From assembly GCA_910592005.1 (NCBI GenBank), contig CAJVPP010000002.1, positions 29,433-93,432 of the forward strand: 64,000 nucleotides of DNA, given 5' to 3'. The stretch's first letter is position 1, and every line of letters starts with the position of its first letter. This DNA comes from Funneliformis mosseae (taxonomy: Eukaryota > Glomeromycota > Glomeromycetes > Glomerales > Glomeraceae). A program made the translations under genes and the position numbers. A model generated the notes under the pieces. The model searched no databases and was not told the origin of the DNA. It saw only the letters and a list, made by a program, of their open reading frames with translations. Shown piece after piece: positions 10,307-23,500 of this stretch.

Positions 10307-12329
10307 CGCATTTTTGTTTTAAATCAGATGACTCCCTGATATTTGACTTATCATTGGAATTAGAGAAACCGATAGGTTCAGTTGCGTCAATGATACAACC
10401 TCATTCAACAACTTCTTCATTTAACTTCTTTCTTCTTTCCTAATTTATGGATCATCATAAAAAATACTGGTTTTGAATGTTATACAAAAAATATATTTAA
10501 CTGGTCTTCTCATGTGAATTTTGCCAGTGATTGATGTATTTAATAAAATAATAATTATTACAAAAAAATGTGTCGAGATGTCTACATTTTCTGACAGAAC
10601 AAAAAAAAAAATTTTCAGAAAGCACAATAATTGAGAAAAATATATATATATATATATTAATAGCAACCTGTAAATACTTCAGAAAAAAAACTAGATAGGT
10701 AGAGTTCACTGCATGTATTTACAAGAAAGGAGCGGGAAAAATTAAGTTGATTTTTTTAAAAGAGGGGAGGGATCGCTTTAAAAATGAAACCGTGTCCTTG
10801 GTGATTGATGGCTAATCTTTGGAGGAAATTAATTTTTTTTTAAATAACCCCTGGTTTTGACGATGCGAATATGGTTATGTAACAATGCATAGATCAGGTA
10901 ACTCGTATTAAAAACTTCATAGTAAATATTACATAAGCTGCCCAAATTTTTTCGATATACATAGCGATCACCTACTAAACGTATTATAAAAGAAGTCCTC
11001 TTTATGAAAAACTGCGCCATTCAACATGGGCGGTTTAAAGTTAGCAGGAAGGACTCACGAGGCCATCGCACGCATTTTAAAGTTTCTAAAAAGCATTGTT
11101 ACAGATGTAATTGCGCGGTATGCTAATTCTAATAATGGATCAAATGCTAAAAGATCACGGAAGACCAAATTCTTTGAATAAAGATGATCTTCACTTAGAC
11201 GAATTATACAAAAAATAATTGATCTTGACGATTTCATTTATTTTAAAATTTACACTTAAAATTCTAAATAATTTTTTTTTATTTTTTTTTGCTGGCCGGA
11301 TACTTTTCCGAGGGTAGTGTATATATAAATTTTTTTATCGCGGATCAGAAAATGCTTCACGTCTTGGCAGTTCATTATTATGGGATAATACAAAAGAAAA
11401 AAATCATTATTGATACGAAAAATAAGCTTGTAAAATAATTTTACCGGTAATTGATACTTTCTTTTCTTGTTCTAATAAGTTTGTTTTTGAGTTATGTTCG
11501 GATATTTTTTTTTATATATATATTTTTATTTTATTAATAATGTACAGTATGTTATTTATACAAAAATCAATTTGGAAAAAATTAAATTATAAAAATCTTT
11601 TTTATACTTTAGTAATTTTTATTTTATTATTATTTTTTGGTTGTATAAATTACAAATAACTTTTTAATATATTTAACTTGACAATAAAACTTTAAAATTT
11701 ACAAAAAACTTTTTTTTTTTTTTTTTAAAAAAAAATTTATTTCGTATACATATTATATATTATTAATTATATTTTATATTTATTATTTTAACAATTATAT
11801 AAATTTTTTTTCGATATAAAAATATTTATTATTTTATAATTTACATTTTATTTGATATAAATGTTATTATTTAACTTTACTCGGTTTGTTGAAGTTTTCC
11901 GAGAAGAAATCAATTAGTACTTTTATTTTCTTTATATTGTCACGAATTAATGCAATAATTTTGCATTTTTCTACCTGTTAATTTTTCGAAATATACTTTT
12001 ATACCAGTATATATATATATTACTTGAAAATTTCTTTCTTGAAAAAGTGCGTGTAAAGCGACTACTGACAATGTTTTCACGTTTAATTATGTGATTTTTT
12101 TTTTTTTTTTGACAAATATTACGTATATATTTTTTATTTATTAAGATGGAGTCCCGACAAAGCTATGTATAAAGATCATAATAAGCAAGAGAACTTTTTA
12201 ATGATCCCGTTCGTCGAGATTTTAGGTATGAACCAAGGAACGAGGTAAGGCCCATCTAAATTTTGGAAATCGAGATAAATTTAACGCAATATTAATAATC
12301 AAGACACTCGTCAAGACATCGAAAAGTTA
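10307..12329. other. Gene-poor intergenic DNA
   Basis: The stretch is AT-rich with poly-T tracts at about 11710-11730 and 12095-12110. Two short minus-strand ORFs at 10829-11020 and 11055-11237 resemble each other at protein level (IIRL, D, Y, KNL spaced alike). They may be old copies of one unit of roughly 220 bp. The repeat copy at 12079-12200 is listed separately. No functional gene is supported. Confidence 0.45.
12079..12200 (+). repeat. Dispersed repeat, copy B
   Basis: Same-orientation match to 8769-8877, slightly longer because of an expanded T run near 12095-12110. It lies just upstream of a decayed RNF213-like fragment. Confidence 0.7.
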
Positions 12330-13030
12330 GGATCCAAGAAAACCTTCTATATTCACAACGCAACGTAATAATACAAGCAAGAGGATTGGTTAAGAAATCA
12401 TTTCAACTTATAAAAAGATAAATATTATTCCCGAGGGTCTGACCCAGATGAATAGAGTTTTGTTTTCTTGAAAAAAAAAATATTTTTAATTGTAATGAGG
12501 ATTGTTGGAAAATTGATAAGATAATTGTCAATTGCCAATGATTTTATTTAAATTTTTTAAAGAATAATTCCGACCTGATATTAAAAATTTGACTAATGGT
12601 GTAGATGATTCTCGAGTATACGATTCATTGGTCAAGAAAATCTTTAATTCTTTTTATGGGAGAATAAAAATGGGTTCCGTTGCAGATTTTTTAGTACAAA
12701 TTATTAATAAAATCCCATTTTAGGAGGGAAGAATTCGTTGGTGTAAGAATGACATTACATGGTGGCGTTCTCTTTTAAAAATCATGAAGTTAAGATGATG
12801 AAATGATGCAAAGAATTATGTCCGAACGTAATATTTGTTACTTCATGATGAAGGGCTATAAGCGTTCTATAACAAAGTTCATAAAGCTTATGTGAGAACA
12901 TATATTTGCTAAAGTTATTCGTGACGAGCGGGAAGATTACATTAATAGAATGCAAAGATGAAACATTATTAGAAATCTATAGTCTCTGATAACGTGCATT
13001 TTAACCAAAATTCCTCGCCTAATTTCCATG
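12330..13030 (+). pseudogene. Decayed RNF213-like fragment (relic copy)
   Basis: Several short blocks match the intact copy in the same order but with large deletions. The segment near 12345-12415 (YIFN...EDWL region) matches 17560-17620. The segment near 12590-12620 (NLTNGVDD-like) matches 17775-17810. The segment near 12890-13020 matches 21255-21400, including the codons for E-D-Y-I-N-R-M and the downstream LTxIP stretch. All frames are broken and the P-loop exon is absent. It is the same strand as the three downstream copies and so extends the array leftward. Confidence 0.65.
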
Positions 13031-14454
13031 TTGAAGATCTTTTTCATATTATTTTATTGAACAGATATTTATTATAAATATTATATTATTATTAATGGTA
13101 ACGAATTATATGAGCAAAATAATGATTTAAAATGTATTTTATCATCTTGTTATACACCTATACAATTAATTGAAGATAAAATATTTAATTATCCATTCCT
13201 CCTTCATATTTATTGGTGATACAATAAAATTTTCAAATTTAAATTTATTACTCGTGTGTAGTTATTTTATTAAAAATCAATTTGATTCCAAAGAATGAAT
13301 GATATTAATGATGTTAACAAAAACGATTTTTCGGATATTTATTCAACCCTTACAAACTTATTTTGTATATCGGCAAAATTTATTGTTGAAATGACATTTA
13401 TCCATGGCTCGAAAATTATAAAAACAAAAATATTTCTAACATTGGCAACAACTAACAAAAAGAGTGAATTTTGAAATTATTTTAACGTGCCGTGCACATT
13501 TAAAACTTATCAAGCACCTCCATTAATCATTGGACTTGTAAAGATTTTGAACGTTATCAAGTCATGATAATTTTAAGAATTTATTGAGAAAGGATCTTTA
13601 GATGAGAACGAAAATGCTAATATAAAGTCCTTATATGAAGAATTTTCTTTGCTTGGAATTCCGTTATTAATTTATTATTCAATATCAATCTAAAGAATTA
13701 CTTTTTAACAAATCGGAATTTATTATGTGCGATTCGAGCTTTTTAATTAAATTGCATAATAAGAAAAGCAGCAAGAACATTGTTACAAGATCACGTTATA
13801 TAATATTATATGTTCAGTATTTAGGACAAGATTTCCTATTACGCGAACTATGCCATAAATTGGATTGTCAAAATTTGTATAAAATGTTATCACAATGTCA
13901 CAATCGATATCATCGCAAATGATAGCCGTTATTTCGCGTCAATTAAATTAATTATTAAAATCATGAAAGTAAGTAGGTATTATGCTTACGATAATTATTT
14001 ACAAAGTCAGAATTAAATGTCAGTAATGAGAAGGAATAGTTAACTGGCACTAATTTATCGGTAGAGTAATAAAATTACAACTACGTTTATTTGATACGTG
14101 GCGCAGTGGTTACACGAAAATAATTTTTTTTATAATCGTAATGTTCAAAGAACAAAGAACAAAGATATCTCATTTAGTTAGTATGATGATGATTTGTCTA
14201 CAATTATGAGAAACGCCCAGTATGACTATTGTGCGCATGTTATTTAATATAAATTAAACTATTATAGATATCAGGTGATCAAACTAGCCCGTTATAAATC
14301 TGGTCAGTTAGGATTTAGTTTAATTCTGAAATTTGGTGACAAAATACTGTTTTCCTTAAAGAAAATAATTTTCTCACGAAGTTGATCAGCTGATAATGAG
14401 TCTGCCAAATTGAGTAAGGTAATAGTTAATTTATATATCTTTAGAAATGATCAG
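13031..14454. other. Spacer upstream of RNF213-like copy 1
   Basis: There is no supported gene. Patches around 13330-13560 and 13725-13922 stay open for up to 65 codons and may be remnants of coding sequence, but I recognise no family. The right end should contain the promoter of copy 1. Confidence 0.4.
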
Positions 14455-14462
14455 TATAAAAA
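14455..14462 (+). promoter_or_regulatory. Likely TATA box of RNF213-like copy 1
   Basis: TATAAAAA lies about 115 bp upstream of the ATG at 14577, in a region that is otherwise less A/T-homopolymeric. The position is compatible with a short 5' leader. Confidence 0.4.
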
Positions 14463-14576
14463 CACAGTATAATTGAAATAAAAGACCCTTACATTTTAAA
14501 CATATTTTTTTAATCGAAAGAAATTATTTTTTTTTTTATTTTTTATTTTTTTTTTTTACAACAAATTTTGCTTAAT

Positions 14577-17500
14577 ATGGAATCCGCCGGAAATCCTGAT
14601 AAGCAAGAGGAAAATGCAAATGAAAAAACGGATAGTGGTCAATTCGATAATAACAGATTTCCATCAAAAAACCAAACGTCTAATTACAGTAGCGCTAAAA
14701 ATGAAAACAGCTTGGAACAGTCCTCTAGTAAACCTATTAATAGCAATAATAGCAAGAATGAGGACGAAATCAAAGTTATTTTTCACGCCCATTTTCCTGA
14801 AAACACTGCTAAAATTGGACATCCCGTAATTTTTGGTGACGGAAAAGCGTTGGGTTCTTGGGAGCATCACAATATAACCCTTCGACAACCATTTCCTCAA
14901 ATTCCTACGTATTGGCAATCTAATCCGGTTAATATTTCTACATCAAATATTGGAGGGCATGCTATTCAATATAGATATGGTATTCATACAATGGAAGGAA
15001 AAATTGTATTCGAAGGCGATCCTACTGATAATCGAATTTTGGATACTGCGAGAAATGATCAATTCGGAATATGGAAGAATAATCCAAATAATCAAGCTTT
15101 GTGTATATCCTCGGAGAAAATCAAAGACTTCGCTTTTGTTAATTTAATTTTTAATTCTATTAATGCTGATAACCTTAAAGATAAAGTTATACAATTTCAA
15201 CAGTTATTAGCTGATCACGAAGATCTAACGATTCGTGCGTCAAATCTCAAATTTATTATCAATCGTCTTGATGATGAATCAAAGGCCAAACGACTTTTTT
15301 TATGTCTACTCTTAGGATATCATATTCAAAGGCAAACTTTACCTTACGAATTACCAAATGAATTTCCATCCGAATTATTACTTGATGCGCTAGAGGGATA
15401 TAAACAAGATACTTTACCTCAAGGCACCAGAGATCAAATGTGTATTGCCATTACAACTTTAGTACAACATAATGCTTTTCAGATGCATTTCAATTGGCTA
15501 AAAGTTTTTACAATCGCTGCAAAAGTCGACCCTAATTATACATTCATTGATCGTTTAAGAGCTTTAAGATATCCTAATGATAGTTTATTAGCAACCCTTG
15601 TTAAAAGAGCCGAAATCATTAGGCCTTATATCGATGGCATCGATTTTGAAGCTTACGTTAAACTTGCCAAGGTAAAAATTTTTTAATTCTTTATTCTTTA
15701 TTTTTAATATCAAATTATTAATAATCCTTTTTTTTTTTTTAAAAAAAAAAATTATATATATACATTTATTTATTTTGATTTATATTTATATAGTGGTTAA
15801 TTCAATTATGTCATAACATGGAGGGACTTTCTCACCTTTGGAGTGATGTTTTTTTGCATAATGCTGAGTTTGATAGAAATATTTTCAAGTGCTTTGCTAA
15901 TCGAGTTCAAGAGAATATTTCCGGTGATGATGCTATTGCTCTAGACGCTCATTTTAAGGGACTACCTCAAAGTTGTCGAAGTGAAGTTTCTTCCGTTTTC
16001 CGGGATCATTCTTTATTATTACTTAAAAGTCCAAGCAGCAAATGGACGGATCAAAATATATTCGCTATACGAAAACTACTTCAAGATGTTAATCTAAACT
16101 GGAACGGTGATGACGTCATACTTGCATTGGAGTTGATATCCAAATCCAATGACTTTGGATTATTGAGTATCTTTCCAGAACTTTTGGATGGGTGGTTTCG
16201 CAAGGACTTTTCTGATACTAAGAAAAGGATACCGAATATTTGTGTGAATTGGTTTACGCTTTTTTTGATCAAATTGAGTACAAATGAGAATGTCTTCGTT
16301 TTTTTGGTATTCCAACAATTAGATCTTATGCATCCTTTGCTTAACCAGAGGAGTAATATTTGGCGAGAATTTACAAAAATTGCCATCAAGAGAGTAAAGA
16401 AATGCTCAGAAGCTCAAATCTTTGCCGCAACAAAATTTATAGTGCATTTAAAACGTGACGAATTCAAAAGTTTATTTACAGAGTTGGTCAAAAAAGTATT
16501 AAGCAAGTCAGTTCAAAATATTAATGATCAATTAATAGATAAATTATTTGTAATTTGTAATTGTGTTGACAAGACCAAACCTCTACATGTTCCGAATTTG
16601 TAAGTTTTTCACCTTAATTGTAATCATATTTTTCATTAATTTTTAACATCACTGATTGTTATTTTCCTTTTGTTAAGGATGTGCGAGGATATTCTATGCC
16701 ACGTAATGATCAAATTGCAAAGCAATTCGTTGGCGTCCAGTCGTTCGGAACATCATTTAAATACTTTAGAGGATAGAAAATTTTGGAACGTTATATTATG
16801 CGCTACTGGGAGTGTTAAAAATCTTAACTCTAACTCGTACGTTAAACATATTAAAGCGTCTATAAACGAACTTAGCGAGTTGCTTATTGAAAGAACTATT
16901 GACATAAAATCATTACGACAACTATTGAAATATTCAGACGAAGAATTGTTCAACCATTTTGTCGCAGCAGCCAAAAAGAAAACTTCAAGTGAGGTGATCT
17001 CTCTAGAGGAAATTGCGAAAGTTAGAGAATTATGTGATAATTTTCAACTTCAATCCGATATACTTTTCAAGTTTTATGAAAGATTTTGTTCGACCGCTCA
17101 AGATGTGAATGTCTATTTACAGCAATTACAAAGTTCCGATAAGGCCAATTTAAGACAAGGGTTAACATCAGACTATTGGTTATTCCACGAGAAAACGATA
17201 AACAGCGCAAATCATTGCTATAAATTCAATCAGTCTCAAACTTTTCGAAATGTATTTGAAATTTGTCTCCAGGAAGATGCTGCCGCGAAAAAAGTAGAAT
17301 ATATCGCACAAACGTTGATACCAACTGTTTTTAAAAGATATAACGCCTTCTGTATGCAATTTAGAGAGTGGGAAAAACTTAAATGTTCAGATGCATCTTT
17401 ATTTTGGAAGAATGTGACAAATTTTAATGCAGAGCTCGAATTCATGGGTGGGTATGAGACCCTTAGAGATAATAAATTTGTACAATCCCTCGATCACATT

Positions 17501-20500
17501 TCAAAAATTCCTCAATGGATTGAGCGACTTGAAAGACTAGATAAAGTTGCATATATTTTCAATATCCCACGCGAGGCTCAGGATTGGTTATCGAGATCTA
17601 TTCATATTTTAAAGGACGATTCCATGATGCTCGGACAAATAAATAGTTTTTTCGGCTACCTTCATGGCAATCTCTCTGGAGTTAATAATGATTGTTGGGA
17701 ATTGATAAGAGAAATATCTAATGCTGATGATTTTATGAATTTCTTGAAAGAAATTGCCCAACATGACATTACCAACCTGATTAATGTTATAGATGATAAT
17801 GCAGATGAAAAATTGGTTAAGGAGGAGGATACGGCTTCTTCGCTTATTCAAGTCAAGCAATTTTTATTTCCATTAATGGATAAGAATATCATGGAAAGTG
17901 TTGCTGATGTTTTGGAAGCGTTATCAATAATTATTAAGAAAAATTCTACTTTAGTAGAGAAGATTATTTTATGTAAAAATAGCAACATGGCATTACAAAA
18001 CATGTACAATAGCATTTCGACCCGTAGCAAAGTTACCAAGGAAAAAATTAAGAATGCCGTAGCTAATGGAATTTATACCTTTAAACGTGATGGGAAGGAA
18101 GAAAAATGTACCGTAACATTAGTATTTACCTCTAAAACCGAGATCCTTTATAACTTTAATGAAATTTTGGATTTACGCGAGCGAGCTCTTTTAATTGTGA
18201 AAACTATCATGGATGATAAAGATATGGAAATACCAAAAGATGTTGCGGATGATTATATCACTCAAGTTGATACTGCACAAGAAATAATTAGCGTGGTATC
18301 CGCGTTAATTCAAACGGGACATTTTGATTATCGAAGTTTTGAAAAGAAATTGCGTGGAACAAAATCTATGAAAAAGTTCTTGAAATTTTCAAAAGATGAG
18401 CTTAATAAATGGTGAATATATTTATTTTATTTATTTTCTTTAACTCTATTTTTTTCCCCCATTAATTAACGAGTTGATGTTTTACAAATTGATAGGGAAA
18501 ATATAGTGAATCAGGCGCAAAAAGGGTGTTATTATTTAACATTCTTCCCTGCTCGTCACGTCCTGACATTCTACGATTATTTTATATCAGATAAGCAATT
18601 TGATAATTATAATGAAGAAAAATGCAGAACGTTGATTAAATCTATAAACAACAATGTTCAATTACCATCTCGTAAAGATTATCTTGAAATTCTCTGTGAA
18701 ATTGGTGACGGATTAAAAAGAATTTTTAAAAATATTCCAAAACAAACGCGTGAATTTATAATTACTAAACAACGCATAATGTCAGATATCGTTGCAAAGG
18801 GTAAATTGTTCGTTGCGGCTTGTACTGACAAATCGCGAGTTCCAAACATCATCATGTCATTATACGCGAATCATGGATTTTACCCTGAATCATGGCAACT
18901 CTTGATATGTACTTCAACTACTACACTGGAAGAGCTCTCGATCTTTATCAAAAGAAGTTTTTTTGCTTCAAATAATGGATATGAGAATAACCTATTCTGT
19001 ATCGCAAATTTAGAAGAATTAGAAATCGAATTACAATATATTTTAGTTGATCAAATTAGGTCATTGCGAGAAAGTTACAACCAATATCTTTTGGCGCTTA
19101 TCTGTTGCAAAGAAACTGAGATGTATCACTATATTCTAGATCAACCATCCTTAGTTGTTCACTCAACGAACGGGCTAGACACTGAAGAAATGAGAGAAAT
19201 CTATCAAGAATTATGTCGAAACGTTATATGTGTCACATCAGACTTATCCGGACAAGGTAAAACTGAGTGGATCAAAGAAGTTAGTTCTATTAAAAAGAAA
19301 GTTCCACGTAGCTTTTTGATAAGAGATGGTATGGATTTTGGCACAATTTTACGTCAATTCAAAGAATGCAAACTTCGACCCGAAGAAAGTCTGCACATTA
19401 ATATAGTATCCTCGGACCACCCTGAAGATGTCAATATGTTTTTATTTGAGTTATTAACCTTGGACATAGCTTCGTCCAACGTCGTCGATACAGATTGTGT
19501 TTCAACTTCGGAATCACCTACTTACATATTTATCGAAGTTGCATCAACTTCACAACAACGTTTGCTTCATTCTCTTCCTATGGCAAGTTATCTATTGTCC
19601 AAACATTTAACTTGGAATATAGAAAATTTGAGGATCTCTCGACAAATTAATAGTCCAATTCAAATTACTTGTCATTATTTGAATTTGTATGATCGCAACG
19701 AAATAGATACCAAAGAAATCCTCCTCCGAACCGATGATGCGATCAAAGAACCGTTACCGATAGAACGTTGCCATAACCTTATTGAAAAATATTTCTTTCA
19801 TGAAAATTCCGAGGATGTTTCATCATTTAGATTCGTTGAAATCTATGTTAATGATCTTGCAGAACAATTAGTTCAATTATCATCAAGTCAATTTTTCTCT
19901 GTGGAAAATCTGAAATTAATGATGGAAAAAGAAGCTAATATTGGATCTTTAATAGTCGGTACTTTAATGGAGGTCTCAAAAGATCTCGCAATTCGATCTA
20001 TCCAAACAAAGGCGGCACAACTTGAATCTCTGACTAGTGAAAATGCCCGTCTTGGAACGATTGCTCATTGGGATGAATCAAATAAACTTATTGGATTTTT
20101 CAATTCCAAAATCCCATATTTGCTGTATCGTGATAGCTCAAAAGTTCATGATATTGTTAAGGCTTTATTCAAAAGCGTAGTAATCGAAGATCGAACTGAA
20201 TGGGAATTGGATGATTATAATGCGATTCCTGCAAATGCTATCGTTACAAGTTTAGAAGATTTGGCACGAAGATCGACAGAAAAATCAGAACTACCCGAAT
20301 ATGCTTTATCTAGGGACAATTTAATAAAGATGGCCCTCATTCTTTTACGAGCACATGCAAATATTCCAGTCATAGTTTGCGGTGAAACAGGGTGTGGCAA
20401 GGTAATTACTTTTTTTAAAAAAAGTTTTATTTTTTTTTTTCTTTAATTTTTTTTTCTAAATTTTTTCTTTCTCTTGTAGACAAGTTTAATTGCATATTTG

Positions 20501-23500
20501 GCCATATTGTCTGGAGTACAATACCAAGCTCTTAACCTTCATGCCGGAATTAATGAAGAAACAATCATGACATTTATGGATGACGCTTTGAAAATTGCAG
20601 AAAAAGGGGAGGTTTGGTTACTATTTGATGAAATCAACACTTGCAATCACATGGGATTATTTGCAGATTTAATATCTCGTAGAATATTTAACGGTAAACC
20701 TATACATCCAAATATTCGTTTATTCTCTGCTTGCAATCCATATCGACTTCGTACAAGAGCTCAAAGTGTGACTGGCTTAACTAAGCATAAAAAGTATGAA
20801 CAACAAGGTAATCTTGTTTATCAAGTCAAACCACTTCCCGATCAAATTTTAGATTATGTATGGGACTATGGTATTCTAAAATCAAATGATGAATGCAAAT
20901 ATATTCAGACTTTGGTCGAGAAAGAATTGAAAGATCTTGCACATCCAGTATTTACCGAGCTTTTATTCGCTTCTCAGAAATTTATTCGTAAGGTTGAAGA
21001 ACCAAGTAGTGTTAGCTTACGTGATGTCAAGCGAGCCATAAAATTGATGAAATTCTTTTATAATTCTCTTGAGAATCGTCCGCCTTTAAAAAAAGGACTT
21101 AAATATCCACCCCCTGGAAATCCAACTATAGAAACTAGATCTTACATTTTAGCAATCAGTCTTTGTTACCATTCTCGATTATGTGATCATGAATTACGTA
21201 AGCAATATCGTCACGAAATGGAACAAATCTTACAAAATCATAAAGTTTATGAAGGAGAAAACATGTTCTCGAGAATTACTCGTGAAGAGCAGGAAGATTA
21301 TATTAATAGAATGAAGTGCCCACCTAACACAGCAAAGAATGAAGCATTATTAGAAAATATATTGTCTCTAATTGCATGCATCTTAACCAGAATTCCTTTA
21401 TTTTTAATCGGGGCTTCTGGGTTTGTATATAATAATAATCAATGTTTTGTTTTATTTTTTATTTTTTTAAAAAACTAATTACCTAATTTTAATTAAAAAA
21501 AAAAAAAAAGTTCATCAAAATCTTTGGCTATTCAGATTATAAGCTCGAGTTTACGTGGATTTAATTCAAGTGACAAATATTTTAGGTCTTTACCACACGT
21601 TTACTTAATACCATATCAGGGCTCTTCATTTTCAACTTCTGATGGTATAGTAAAAGTTTTTGAGAAAGCCAATAGATATCAGGAAACGGATTCTAAGCAA
21701 TTTCCTATCATTAGTGTTGTCTTGCTTGATAACGGTAATTTTAATAATTTTAATTTCATTTTGTTTGATCCATTGACCAAAATATTAGTATGTTCATCAA
21801 TTTTTAAAAATTTTATTTTTTAGTCGGTTTGGCTGAAAAAAGTCCTTTCAATCCTTTAAAAGTACTTCATTCTTTGCTCGAACCAAATTATCCAGAAAAA
21901 GGACCCAACGTATCGGTTATTGGAATATCGAATTGGCGCTTGGATAACAGTAAAAGCAATCGCGCATTGCTTGTTCATAGGTATGGATTTAAATTTCGAA
22001 ACTTACCATGTGTATCAAAATTACGAATTTTTAATAATTTCTACTCTTGTTCCTTTCCTTTCCAGACCGAAAATTGGTTTAGATGAATTAGTTGATACCA
22101 CCAAAAATTTACTACTTGTTGGACCTAGTCAAAAGCTTGCTTTAGAACGTTTAGCTAAAGCATATTTGGAATATGAAGGAAGCGGCCAAGAATTTCCCAA
22201 TTTCCATGGTCTTCGAGATTATTACTCGTTGGTTAAAAGGCTTTCACTAACAGAATTGACACCAGTAAATATTCAAATAGCATTAGCTCATAATTTTGGA
22301 GGAACACCAAATCACGCAAAATTGTGCAATAGATATTTTGGAGACGTTATCGAAACATTTAACAATGAAGATCCATGGTTCTATGAACAAATGCCAATTG
22401 AGCAATTAATCGATTCAAATTTAGATGAATGTGATACGCGTCATTTAATGGTCATCGGTAAAAGTGATTCGATCGTAGATTTATTAATTTATCAATTAAG
22501 GAGAAAGAATTTGGATCCTGTTGTAATTTTAGGGTCGCAATTTCCTGATGATCAGGACGATTATTCTTCTAATGTGATGAATAGGATTATGGTAATATCT
22601 TATTTAAACAAAAAAAAAAATTTCTTTCGTTTATTATTTATTTATTTATCACATAATCCGAATATAATTAATTATTTTATTCTTAGATGTGTGTTGAAGC
22701 AGGCAAACCATTGATTCTAACAAATTTGGAAATGATTTATGGTAATTTTTTTTTAATTTGCCAACTTCGTTTGAATAAATTATAATATTAATCAAAATTA
22801 ATAAATTATTAAATAGGAAATCTTTATGATCTATGGGATAAAAATTATATCGTGGTGGGAAGTAAGGAAAATGTTAAACATTATACGAGAGTTGCTCTCG
22901 GTGCATATTCTAACCCTATGTTGTAAGTAAATGATTTCGCTGCTTGTTCCTATTTAAATTTGTTGAAGTTTCAAATGCTAAGCTATTATTTTTAACTCAT
23001 ATTTCCTCAGTTATATTTCACCAAACTTTAAATGCATACTTGTCATGGATGAAAAGAAATTGGATTCAGCTGATCCTTCGCTTCTAAATCGATTCGAAAA
23101 ACAGAAAATGTCAATAAACGACGCGCTTAATGATAGGCAAAAATCACTTACAGGAAAATTAAGTGAATGGGTAAGACGAATGTCAACTCTAATCAGTGGC
23201 AATTCAAAGTCACCATCATGCAATAATGAATTTACACAGAAGGATCTATTTATCGGTTTCAATAAAGATGAAACTTTACAAAGTTTGGTTATTAATCTCA
23301 CAAAGAATAACTCGGAAGCTAAAGATGAAGAAATTTTAAAACGGTGTAAAGAATGTTTAATAGCAATAGCATCATCTGATGGAATTCTAAGAGCCAAACA
23401 ATCAGCCTTAGAACGAGTTGAAGTTGATCGATGGAAGGAGGTTTATTTCCAACAACATCATGATAGCCTTTACGACTATTTTGATGATTTATTTAATCAT

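Noticed and set aside
10445..10709. Overlapping minus-strand ORFs rich in I, F and Y
   Set aside because: Low-complexity translation of TA and A/T runs; two frames are open over the same bases.
13725..13922. 65-codon plus-strand ORF before copy 1
   Set aside because: No family recognised and no adjoining exons; kept only as a possible remnant in the spacer entry.
14568..14576. Start of copy 1 at 14568
   Set aside because: That codon is TTG; the first in-frame ATG is at 14577, which fits a eukaryotic gene.
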